From contig WLGA01000007.1 in the NCBI GenBank assembly GCA_009703445.1, positions 1 through 18,705 of the forward strand: a DNA stretch of 18,705 nt. Direction: 5' to 3'. The notes below the pieces were generated by a model. That model ran no database searches and was not told where the DNA came from. It worked only from the letters and a program-made list of their open reading frames with translations. A program made the position numbers and the translations under genes. Shown here in pieces: positions 1 through 6,709 of this stretch (position 1 is the stretch's first letter; every line of letters starts with the position of its first letter). This DNA is from Actinomycetota bacterium. Lineage in GTDB: Bacteria; Actinomycetota; Actinomycetes; Actinomycetales; Microbacteriaceae.

Positions 1-1
1 C

Positions 2-1387
2 TTAGAGACCTAGAACTGAGTCAAAGTTTGCCTCTTCGAGGCGAGCCTTGACGTCAACCAGGAATCGGCTTGCGTCTGCACCATCGACCAAACGGTGGTC
101 ATACGACAGAGCTAGGTAAACCATGCTGCGGATTGAGATTGCATCCTGGCCATTGGCATCGGTGACTACGGCTGCACGCTTGGTGACCACGCCGGTGCCA
201 AGGATCGCAACCTGAGGCAAGAATACGACTGGAGTGTCGAAGAGTGCGCCGCGTGAGCCAGTGTTGGTCAGCGTAAAGGTTCCGCCACCCAACTCGTCTG
301 GCTTTAGCTGGTTTGCACGGGTTCTGGCTGCCTTGTCAGCAATCTGCTGTGCAATCTCCATGATGTTTAGAGACGCAGCGTCACGGATAACTGGAGTCAG
401 TAGACCCTTCTCTGTGTCAACGGCGAATGAAATGTTCTCGCTAGCGTGGTAGACGATGTTTTCGCCATCGATGGTCGCGTTGAGCTTTGGGTGAACGCGC
501 AGAGCTTCTGCGGCCGCTAGAGCGAAGAAAGGCATGAAGTTTAGCTTGCCGCCAGACTTGGCAACAAAAGCTGACTGAACCTTCTGACGAAGCTGAGCGA
601 TCTTGGTTACGTCAACCTCGACGACTGTGGTTAGTTGAGCGGTCGAAACCATTGATGCAACGGCGCGTTCAGCAAGAACCTTGCGAAGGCGAGACATTGG
701 CTCTGTGGTTCCACGAAGAGGCGAAGCCTCGCCTGGCACGTATGCCGCCGCAGGGGCAGAAGCAGCAACAGCAGGAGTGGTCGCAACTGAAGCATTCAGA
801 ATGTCATCCTTGCGAATACGACCGCCTACGCCGGTGCCAGCAACCTGAGTCAAGTCGATGCCTGATTCCTGGGCAAGCTTGCGAACTAGGGGAGTGACAT
901 AGCCAGCGTCGCTCACTGGCGCGGCCGGGGTCACTGCCACTGGAGCCAAAACGACCGGTGCGGTGACAATTGGTGCGCTAACCACTGGGGCTGAGACAAC
1001 TGGGGCTGAGACAACTGGGGCTGAAACTACCGGCGCTGCAACAACCGGGGCTACTACAGGTGCGGCAGGGGCTTCAACTACAGGAGCCGGAGCGGCCACT
1101 TCTGCCACTGCCTCTACGACAGGAGCTGCAGGCGCAGCTGATGAACCAGAACCATCACCGATGATTACTAGGACGGCGCCAACCTGGACGGTCTCGTCTT
1201 CCTGAACCAGGATTTGTTCGATGACGCCGGCCACCGGCGAAGGAATTTCAGTGTCAACCTTGTCGGTCGAGACCTCAACTAGAGGTTCGTCGACTGCTAC
1301 GGTCTCGCCAACCTTCTTCAACCAACGGGTTACGGTTCCCTCGGTAACGCTTTCACCGAGTGCTGGAAGTACTACTGATTCGCTCAT
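2..1387 (-). CDS. sucB: Dihydrolipoamide acyltransferase, E2 of a 2-oxoacid dehydrogenase complex
   Basis: E2 core enzyme of a pyruvate/2-oxoglutarate dehydrogenase complex in the cytoplasm. It moves the acyl group from E1 to CoA on a swinging lipoyl arm. The 461 aa show one N-terminal lipoyl domain (about 1-78) with lipoyl-lysine Lys43 in the DKVDTE context, then an Ala/Pro/Val linker (about 80-160) containing APVVS pentads. A peripheral E1/E3-binding domain follows (TPLVRKLA to GRIRKDDI), then the catalytic domain ending with the active-site motif DHRLVDG. Many actinobacterial E2s carry two or more lipoyl domains; this one has one. The ATG at 1387 is preceded by AAGGAGC, and the gene follows lpdA by 29 nt. 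The family is often annotated sucB in actinobacteria, but the mycobacterial counterpart DlaT serves pyruvate dehydrogenase, so the substrate is not settled by sequence. The stop codon lies at the window edge; the gene is complete. Confidence 0.95.
   Translation of the reverse strand: MSESVVLPALGESVTEGTVTRWLKKVGETVAVDEPLVEVSTDKVDTEIPSPVAGVIEQILVQEDETVQVGAVLVIIGDGSGSSAAPAAPVVEAVAEVAAPAPVVEAPAAPVVAPVVAAPVVSAPVVSAPVVSAPVVSAPIVTAPVVLAPVAVTPAAPVSDAGYVTPLVRKLAQESGIDLTQVAGTGVGGRIRKDDILNASVATTPAVAASAPAAAYVPGEASPLRGTTEPMSRLRKVLAERAVASMVSTAQLTTVVEVDVTKIAQLRQKVQSAFVAKSGGKLNFMPFFALAAAEALRVHPKLNATIDGENIVYHASENISFAVDTEKGLLTPVIRDAASLNIMEIAQQIADKAARTRANQLKPDELGGGTFTLTNTGSRGALFDTPVVFLPQVAILGTGVVTKRAAVVTDANGQDAISIRSMVYLALSYDHRLVDGADASRFLVDVKARLEEANFDSVLGL
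969..1058. repeat. 15-bp tandem repeat inside the E2 linker
   Basis: Five to six 15-bp units run in phase through the sucB linker. Units at 984-998 and 999-1013 are identical (ACTGGGGCTGAGACA on the plus strand). The next ones, at 1014-1028, 1029-1043 and 1044-1058, diverge gradually. Each unit encodes one APVVS/APVVA-type pentapeptide on the minus strand. The unit is a multiple of three, so copy-number change would alter linker length without breaking the frame. Confidence 0.85.
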
Positions 1388-1416
1388 TGCTTGCTCCTTG
1401 TGGGACTTTCGAATTC

Positions 1417-2793
1417 TTAGGCGTGTGCGTGAAGTGGCTTGCCGGCGAGTGCAAGGTGTGCTTCGCCGATAGCTTCGTTCATGGTCGGGTGTGCGTGAAC
1501 AAGGCTCGCCACGTCTTCTGGGTATGCTTCCCAGTTGACGATTAGCTGTGCTTCACCAATTTGCTCGCCAACGCGGGAACCAATCATGTGAACACCCACT
1601 ACTGGGCCATTGTTCTGGCGAATCAACTTGATGAATCCGGCGGTGCCAAGAATCTGGCTCTTGCCGTTTCCACCGAGGTTGTATTCGTAAGTTGAGATAT
1701 TGTCAGCGCCGAATTTCTCGGTTGCCTGTGCAGTAGTTAGACCGACCGAAGCGATCTCTGGCTCACAGTAGGTAACCTTCGGAATTCCAGTTTCGTCGAT
1801 GACTGCTGGGGCTAGGCCGGCAATTTCCTCGGCGATAAAGATTCCCTGCTGGAAGCCACGGTGTGCCAGCTGCAATCCAGGAACGATGTCTCCTGCTGCA
1901 TAAACACCAGGGATGTTGGTCTGAAGGCGCTCGTTGGTTAGAACCCAACCGCGCTCCATGTTGATTCCCTGCTCTTCGTAGCCGAGGCCCGCAGTGTTGG
2001 GGCCGCGGCCAACTGCGACGAGCATCAATTCGGCTTCGAGCTTTTCGCCTGATTCAAGGGTTACAACGACACCAGTGTCGTGCTGTTCAACTCCAGAGAA
2101 ACGGACGCCGGTCTTGAAGTCGATGCCGCGCTTGCGGAAGGCACGCTCTAGGGCCTTGCTCACAGCAGGCTCTTCATTTGGAACCAGGCTAGGCAAACCT
2201 TCGACGATGGTTACTTCTGCGCCGAATGAGCGCCAGATTGAAGCGAACTCAACTCCGATCACGCCACCACCCAACACAATGACCTTGTTAGGTACGAATT
2301 CGAGCTGCAGAGCATGCTCGGAAGTAATAACGCGTCCACCAATTTCTAGGCCAGGCAGCGAGCGGCTGTAAGAGCCTGAAGCTAGGACAACGTTTTCGCC
2401 GGTGTAGTTGTCACCATTGACCTGAACAGTCTTTGGGCCAACCAAGCGACCTTCGCCAGCTACGACTGTGATGTCCTTCGAACCAACGAGTCCAGTTAGA
2501 CCCTTGAAAAGACGATCTACGATGCCGTCACGGTACTTGTTAACACCGAGCATGTCGATGGAGCCGAATGAGGCGTTTACGCCGTAGTGACCGGCTTCCT
2601 TTACGCTGTCGGCAATCTCGGCTGAGTGAAGCAGGGCCTTGGTAGGAATGCAACCGCGGTGAAGGCAGGTGCCGCCGAGCTTGTCCTTTTCGATTAGGGC
2701 AACAGATTTGCCCAACTGTGCTGAGCGAAGAGCAGCTGCATAGCCACCGCTTCCGCCACCAAGAATTACAACGTCAAAGTTGTGGTCAGCCAC
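1417..2793 (-). CDS. lpdA: Dihydrolipoyl dehydrogenase (E3)
   Basis: FAD flavoenzyme that reoxidises dihydrolipoamide on E2 with NAD+, closing the 2-oxoacid dehydrogenase cycle. The 458 aa have the usual length and all key parts. These are an N-terminal FAD-binding GGGSGGYAAA (12-21), the redox disulfide Cys43/Cys48 in GGTCLHRGCIPTK, a second Rossmann motif GGGVIGVEF for NAD, AAGDIVPGLQLAH near the second FAD contact, and the C-terminal HPTMNEAIGEA with the catalytic His/Glu dyad. The start is GTG (2793), supported by AGGGAG a few bases upstream; the encoded start MADHNFDVVILGGG fits the family. It lies upstream of sucB in the direction of transcription, 29 nt apart, so the two are probably one operon supplying E3 and E2. 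The 60-nt gap from pepA may hold its own promoter, but none stands out. Confidence 0.97.
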   Translation of the reverse strand: MADHNFDVVILGGGSGGYAAALRSAQLGKSVALIEKDKLGGTCLHRGCIPTKALLHSAEIADSVKEAGHYGVNASFGSIDMLGVNKYRDGIVDRLFKGLTGLVGSKDITVVAGEGRLVGPKTVQVNGDNYTGENVVLASGSYSRSLPGLEIGGRVITSEHALQLEFVPNKVIVLGGGVIGVEFASIWRSFGAEVTIVEGLPSLVPNEEPAVSKALERAFRKRGIDFKTGVRFSGVEQHDTGVVVTLESGEKLEAELMLVAVGRGPNTAGLGYEEQGINMERGWVLTNERLQTNIPGVYAAGDIVPGLQLAHRGFQQGIFIAEEIAGLAPAVIDETGIPKVTYCEPEIASVGLTTAQATEKFGADNISTYEYNLGGNGKSQILGTAGFIKLIRQNNGPVVGVHMIGSRVGEQIGEAQLIVNWEAYPEDVASLVHAHPTMNEAIGEAHLALAGKPLHAHA

Positions 2794-2853
2794 GAATTTC
2801 TCCCTTTAAAGGTTCACTATCAAACAAAAGTTTACTACTTGAAACGGCGGTAG

Positions 2854-4326
2854 TTAGCGAGACATACCCTCGGCGACGCTCACCAGGGTGCGAAGGACAA
2901 CGCCGGTCGCTCCCTTAGGCGTGTAACCGTAGGGTGCACCTTCGTTATTCGCAGTGCCTGCAATGTCTAGGTGAGCCCAAGGCTGGGTCCTTGCACCCGA
3001 TTTAGAGCTTCCGACAAACTCTTTTAGGAATACTCCGGCGAGCAACATGCCTCCAGCGGTTGAGCCGATCTTTGCGTTGGCAATGTCGGCCACATCCGTG
3101 TCTAATCTGGCACGCATTTCAGCTGGAAGAGGCATGTGCCAAACGAGCTCACCTGAATCAAAGGCGGCCGCTTCCACAGCAGACACAGCGTCTGCCGTTC
3201 CCATTACTGCCGAATAGCGCTCCCCAAGAGCAACCCGTGCAGCCCCGGTTAGGGTGGCAACGTCGATTATCAAGTCAGGGTTTAGCTCCGAGGCTGCAGA
3301 AAGACCATCGGCGAGAACCAAGCGACCCTCGGCATCGGTGTTGAGAACCTCTACGGTCTTGCCGTTTCTGATCTTGATGACGTCGTTAGGTCTGGTAGCC
3401 GATCCAGAAGGCATGTTTTCGGCCAAGCAGAGGTAGCTAGTCACCCTTACAGGGAGCTTAAGAGCCGCAATAGCAAGGATGGCTTGGTAGACGGTCGCCG
3501 CACCGGTCATGTCGTACTTCATACCGACCATAGATGCTGCTGGTTTGATGGAGATGCCACCGGTGTCGAACGTGATGCCCTTGCCAACTAGAGCGAGGTG
3601 CTTCAAGGCCTTCTTTGGGCTGTATTCGATTTTGACCATGCGAGGCGGGCGAGCCGAGCCTTGACCCACAGCAAGGATGCCCCCGAAATTCCCAGCCCTA
3701 AGGGCCTTTTCGTCCAAGATGGTGACCGAAACATCCATGTCTTTTGTTTCGTCTGCGACGATTTTCGCGAAACTTTGCGGATAGAGAACGTTTGGTGGCG
3801 TGTTTACAAGTTCACGAACCTGATTGACTGAGCTCGCAAGAATTCGAGAACGCTCAACGGTTGACTTACTGACTGAATGATCGCTCAGGACCGTGATAGA
3901 GGCCAGCTTGGACTTTTTACCCTTGTCTTTGGAGCCGTATTTGTAACCACCTAGAAGAGCACCCTCCAATGTACAAACAGCGTCGCGGTCATCTTCGGAA
4001 GGCAGATCGAAAAATATTTCCTTGAATCCATCTAGCTTGCGAGCAGCCGCAGCTCCCAACTCACGTAATGAGTCCTCGTCTAACTCTTCATGACCGGCCC
4101 CGATTAGTGCAAATACAGCTCCATTCTGGCCCGGTACGCGAACTAGCGATTCGAACTTGGATGAAGCTCCGAGGGCATTCAAATCCAGTTCTTCCAAGGA
4201 CTTTGTGTCAACTCGGTGGGGTAGAAGGGTCAGGTTTTCCGGTCTCCCGCTGACGCCTAAAACGTAAACGATGCCAGCTTTGCTGTCAGGAATTTTTGCT
4301 GAAACTGAGAGCTTGATATTGGTCAT
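2854..4326 (-). CDS. pepA: Leucyl aminopeptidase (M17 family)
   Basis: Cytosolic two-metal aminopeptidase that removes N-terminal residues in peptide turnover. The 490 aa show an N-terminal macro-like domain (about 1-160) and a C-terminal catalytic domain. The metal/substrate set is visible: Lys249 and Asp254 in KGITFDTGG, Lys261, Asp272 in KYDMTGA, and Asp331/Glu333 with Arg335 in the signature NTDAEGRL (329-336). The ATG at 4326 has no Shine-Dalgarno sequence. Instead a TAGCAT hexamer sits exactly 6 nt before it, so the mRNA is probably leaderless. It is divergent from the PAC2 gene across 42 bp. The lpdA-sucB operon follows on the same strand after 60 nt, and read-through is possible. Confidence 0.96.
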   Translation of the reverse strand: MTNIKLSVSAKIPDSKAGIVYVLGVSGRPENLTLLPHRVDTKSLEELDLNALGASSKFESLVRVPGQNGAVFALIGAGHEELDEDSLRELGAAAARKLDGFKEIFFDLPSEDDRDAVCTLEGALLGGYKYGSKDKGKKSKLASITVLSDHSVSKSTVERSRILASSVNQVRELVNTPPNVLYPQSFAKIVADETKDMDVSVTILDEKALRAGNFGGILAVGQGSARPPRMVKIEYSPKKALKHLALVGKGITFDTGGISIKPAASMVGMKYDMTGAATVYQAILAIAALKLPVRVTSYLCLAENMPSGSATRPNDVIKIRNGKTVEVLNTDAEGRLVLADGLSAASELNPDLIIDVATLTGAARVALGERYSAVMGTADAVSAVEAAAFDSGELVWHMPLPAEMRARLDTDVADIANAKIGSTAGGMLLAGVFLKEFVGSSKSGARTQPWAHLDIAGTANNEGAPYGYTPKGATGVVLRTLVSVAEGMSR

Positions 4327-4332
4327 GTGCCA

Positions 4333-4338
4333 ATGCTA
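4333..4338 (-). promoter_or_regulatory. -10 element of a leaderless pepA promoter
   Basis: On the minus strand TAGCAT is followed by six bases (TGGCAC) and then the pepA ATG. The TAnnnT hexamer at this spacing places the transcription start on the A of ATG. No clear -35 is seen; its expected position falls on the opposing promoter's -10. Confidence 0.55.
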
Positions 4339-4356
4339 ATCGGCGGTTCGCGCAGT

Positions 4357-4362
4357 TAGGAT
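4357..4362 (+). promoter_or_regulatory. -10 element of a leaderless PAC2-gene promoter
   Basis: TAGGAT is followed by six bases (TTAGAC) and then the ATG at 4369. No Shine-Dalgarno sequence precedes the ATG, so a leaderless transcript is expected. It mirrors the pepA promoter in the same 42-bp gap. Confidence 0.55.
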
Positions 4363-4368
4363 TTAGAC

Positions 4369-5292
4369 ATGGTTCAGCCAAGAGACTTGTTCACTATCCA
4401 CGATGTGGACACCGAGGTCACGCTTGGCCTACACATGATCGGCGGGCTTAGCGGATTCACCGATGCCGGGTCCACTGTGTCGCAGTTTGCCAACCAAATC
4501 TTTGGCAACTTAGAACACAAACTACTGATTAGCTTCAACAACGACGAGTTGCTCGACTACCGCTCTCGCAGACCAGTGATGTACTTCGAAAAGGACCACA
4601 TCGAGTCGTACGAGCCCGCTGTTCTCGGCATCTACCTAGTCTGGGATGAAGCTCGCCAACCATTCCTTTACCTCCACGGATACGAGCCAGACTTCCGCTG
4701 GGAGGCATTCAGCGAGGCGATGGCTTTCCTCATCGATTTCTACGCTGTTTCTGACTTCACGTGGGTTCACGCCATCCCGTTTCCGATCCCACACACCCGT
4801 TCGGTTGGTGTCACTGTTTCGGGCAACCGAAAAGACCTCATCGAACAGACCTCGGAATGGCGACCACAAACTCAGGTTCCCGGAAACGTCTTGCACCTCT
4901 TGGAGTACCGGTTCGCGGCTGACGAGATTCCAACTGCCGGCTACGTGCTCTTGGTCCCTCATTACCTCTCTGAGAGCGAGTATCCGCAGGCTGCCGTCAC
5001 CGCGTTTGAGCAGGTAACCATGGCTACCGGTCTGGTTTTCCCTACCGACGACCTTCGTGATGACAATGTCCGTTTCCTCGGGAAGCTGAATGCTCAGGTT
5101 CAAGAGAACGAGGAGCTCGCCAATATGATTGCGAACCTCGAACAGGGTTACCTAAACGAGAAGTCTGGGCCCAATCAAGCACCGATCCGTAAGCCAGATA
5201 GCAAGGTTCCAAACGCCGATGAAATCGCAGCAGAGCTAGAGGATTACCTGGCGAGCCGACGCAAGAATTCGGCGGAAGATACAAAGGATTAG
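4369..5292 (+). CDS. PAC2 family protein
   Basis: A 307-aa soluble protein of the PAC2 (proteasome assembly chaperone 2-like) family, recognised from MIGGLSGFTDAGSTVSQ near the N-terminus (about 22-39), the aromatic LYLHGYEPDFRWEAF stretch, and HAIPFPIPHTR with VTVSGN following. The C-terminal 60 residues are charged and probably helical. PAC2 domains assemble eukaryotic proteasomes. In actinobacteria this family is widespread and its role is not known; no proteasome gene lies in this window, so a proteasome link should not be assumed. The start is ATG at 4369, probably leaderless. The MFS gene begins 1 nt after the stop codon, so the two are likely cotranscribed. Confidence 0.85.
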   Translation: MVQPRDLFTIHDVDTEVTLGLHMIGGLSGFTDAGSTVSQFANQIFGNLEHKLLISFNNDELLDYRSRRPVMYFEKDHIESYEPAVLGIYLVWDEARQPFLYLHGYEPDFRWEAFSEAMAFLIDFYAVSDFTWVHAIPFPIPHTRSVGVTVSGNRKDLIEQTSEWRPQTQVPGNVLHLLEYRFAADEIPTAGYVLLVPHYLSESEYPQAAVTAFEQVTMATGLVFPTDDLRDDNVRFLGKLNAQVQENEELANMIANLEQGYLNEKSGPNQAPIRKPDSKVPNADEIAAELEDYLASRRKNSAEDTKD

Positions 5293-5293
5293 C

Positions 5294-6538
5294 TTGTCGA
5301 AGCCACGCGTTGGGCTCATCCTAGGTTCAGCGGTCTTCGCCTACTTTGTTTCGGTTATTGAACGCAGTTCTATGGGCGTCGCCTCGCTGGCAGCCGCCAC
5401 TCGCTTTGACACAGGTGCCGCTGCTTTATCTTCACTTGCGGCAGCACAACTTGCCGTGTATGCCGCAATGCAAATCCCGGCGGGCATGGCGCTAGATAGG
5501 TTTGGGGCCAGAAAACTGATTGTCTTTGGCAGCCTGTTGACCGGTATCGGAAATCTAACCGTGGCTGTGTCTGAGCAGCTACCGCTCGCTGTTTTCGGCA
5601 GAATGATTGTCGGATTTGGCGATGCATTCGTTTTCATTTCGATGATTCGGCTCATCAATGGTTGGGTTTCCGGGCCTAAGGCAACGCGTTTCACGCAACT
5701 TTTTGCAAACTTAGGTCAGCTCGGTCAGATATTTTCAGCGATACCTTTCGCATACTTGCTCGGGTCCGCAGGTTGGGGGCCGGCTTTTGGCATAGCAGCC
5801 AGCCTTGCGTTCATCGCGGCCGCGACAGCATTATTTGCGATCCGAGATGAACCGGCTGCAATCAGAACCTCTGGAAGCATCGTCGACGCCCTTCGACAGT
5901 TTCGCGAGAACATCGCCGACCCGCACACTCGGAAGGCATTCTGGGTTCACTTCACGTTGCAATCGAGTGGCTCGGTTTTCATTCTTTTATGGGGATACTC
6001 CTTCCTGGTGCAAGCCGAAAAAGTTCCGAAGGAGCTGGCATCCGTGCTGCTCAGTTCGTTTGTCCTTGTCGGGTTCGTAGTTGGCCCAGTGCTTAGCCAG
6101 CTTTGTATTCGTTTTCCCGCACGCAGGAACCGTTTAGTGACAGCGGTATACGGCATCATGGCGTGTGCTTGGCTTTTGGTTCTTCTGACGCCGGGAAGGA
6201 ACCCACTCTGGCAAATCGTGTTTCTCGTATTAGCGGTTGGAATCGGCGGGCCGGCATCGATGGCTGCATTTGATTACTCGCGAACCTCAATTCCTAAACA
6301 TCGTCTCGGGTCATCAAACGGCATCATCAATTCGGGCGGGTTCGTCTCGACGTTTATCTGCATGTTTTTAATCGGAGTAGTTCTCGACTTGGTAAAAGCT
6401 TCAGGGTTACTCGGATCGACTGATCTCTATTCTCTCGAGGCATTCAAGTTCGCTTTTCCTGTTCAACTTGCAGTTATGTCGGTAGGAATTTTTATGTTCT
6501 ACCGTGAACGCGGACTCACCAGCGCATTGAAGGAATAG
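5294..6538 (+). CDS. MFS transporter
   Basis: Integral membrane carrier of the major facilitator superfamily. At 414 aa, with alternating hydrophobic stretches throughout, it fits 12 transmembrane helices. The loop between helices 2 and 3 carries the MFS motif A variant GMALDRFGARKLI (about 63-75). A charged central loop (around RDEPAAIRTSGSIVDALRQFRENIADPHTRK) separates the two six-helix halves. The start is TTG at 5294, supported by AAAGGA five bases upstream (5283-5288) inside the end of the PAC2 gene; no better ATG/GTG lies nearby in frame. The substrate cannot be told from sequence. It is the second gene of a PAC2-MFS pair and is followed by the sigA leader region. Confidence 0.9.
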   Translation: MSKPRVGLILGSAVFAYFVSVIERSSMGVASLAAATRFDTGAAALSSLAAAQLAVYAAMQIPAGMALDRFGARKLIVFGSLLTGIGNLTVAVSEQLPLAVFGRMIVGFGDAFVFISMIRLINGWVSGPKATRFTQLFANLGQLGQIFSAIPFAYLLGSAGWGPAFGIAASLAFIAAATALFAIRDEPAAIRTSGSIVDALRQFRENIADPHTRKAFWVHFTLQSSGSVFILLWGYSFLVQAEKVPKELASVLLSSFVLVGFVVGPVLSQLCIRFPARRNRLVTAVYGIMACAWLLVLLTPGRNPLWQIVFLVLAVGIGGPASMAAFDYSRTSIPKHRLGSSNGIINSGGFVSTFICMFLIGVVLDLVKASGLLGSTDLYSLEAFKFAFPVQLAVMSVGIFMFYRERGLTSALKE

Positions 6539-6709
6539 ATACCGATCTAAACCGGTTGTTCGTTTGGCAAACACACGCACGTTCTGGTCATACCTGGGCC
6601 AATTCCGTGACATAATTGCATCAGACCCAGTCTCCGCAAGTTTTTTGTGGATTTGACATGGGTCTTAGTAATGCCCGGATCAGCAGATAGTTGATTCTGA
6701 GAGGTAGAT
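6539..6709 (+). promoter_or_regulatory. sigA upstream region with candidate promoter elements
   Basis: This 171-bp gap must hold the sigA-murT-gatD promoter. Several partial matches compete: TTGTGG (6645-6650) spaced 16 bp from AGTAAT (6667-6672), a perfect TTGACA (6653-6658) with only poor -10 partners, and CATAAT (6611-6616) without a good -35. GAGAGG (6699-6704) before the GTG gives a ribosome site, so this mRNA is leadered. I cannot choose one promoter by eye. Confidence 0.35.
6623..6665. repeat. Nested inverted repeat upstream of sigA
   Basis: AGACCCA (6623-6629) pairs perfectly with TGGGTCT (6659-6665). Inside lies a second stem, TCCGCAA (6633-6639) with TTGTGGA (6646-6652), complementary apart from one G-T wobble, around a T-rich loop. 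The outer right arm overlaps the end of the sigA -35 candidate TTGACA. It could be an operator-like dyad, an RNA hairpin if transcribed, or the remains of a terminator for the MFS gene. Confidence 0.45.

Noticed and set aside
963..1205. An 80-aa Thr/Gly-repeat open frame on the plus strand.
   Set aside because: It is the complement of the 15-bp linker repeat in sucB, not an independent repeat protein.
2803..2812. Perfect 10-bp palindrome CCTTTAAAGG at the lpdA ribosome site.
   Set aside because: Short AT-rich palindrome overlapping AGGGAG; too little to claim an operator or riboregulator.
4636..5103. A 155-aa open frame antisense within the PAC2 gene.
   Set aside because: No family resemblance or translation signals; the PAC2 frame on the other strand explains the sequence fully.
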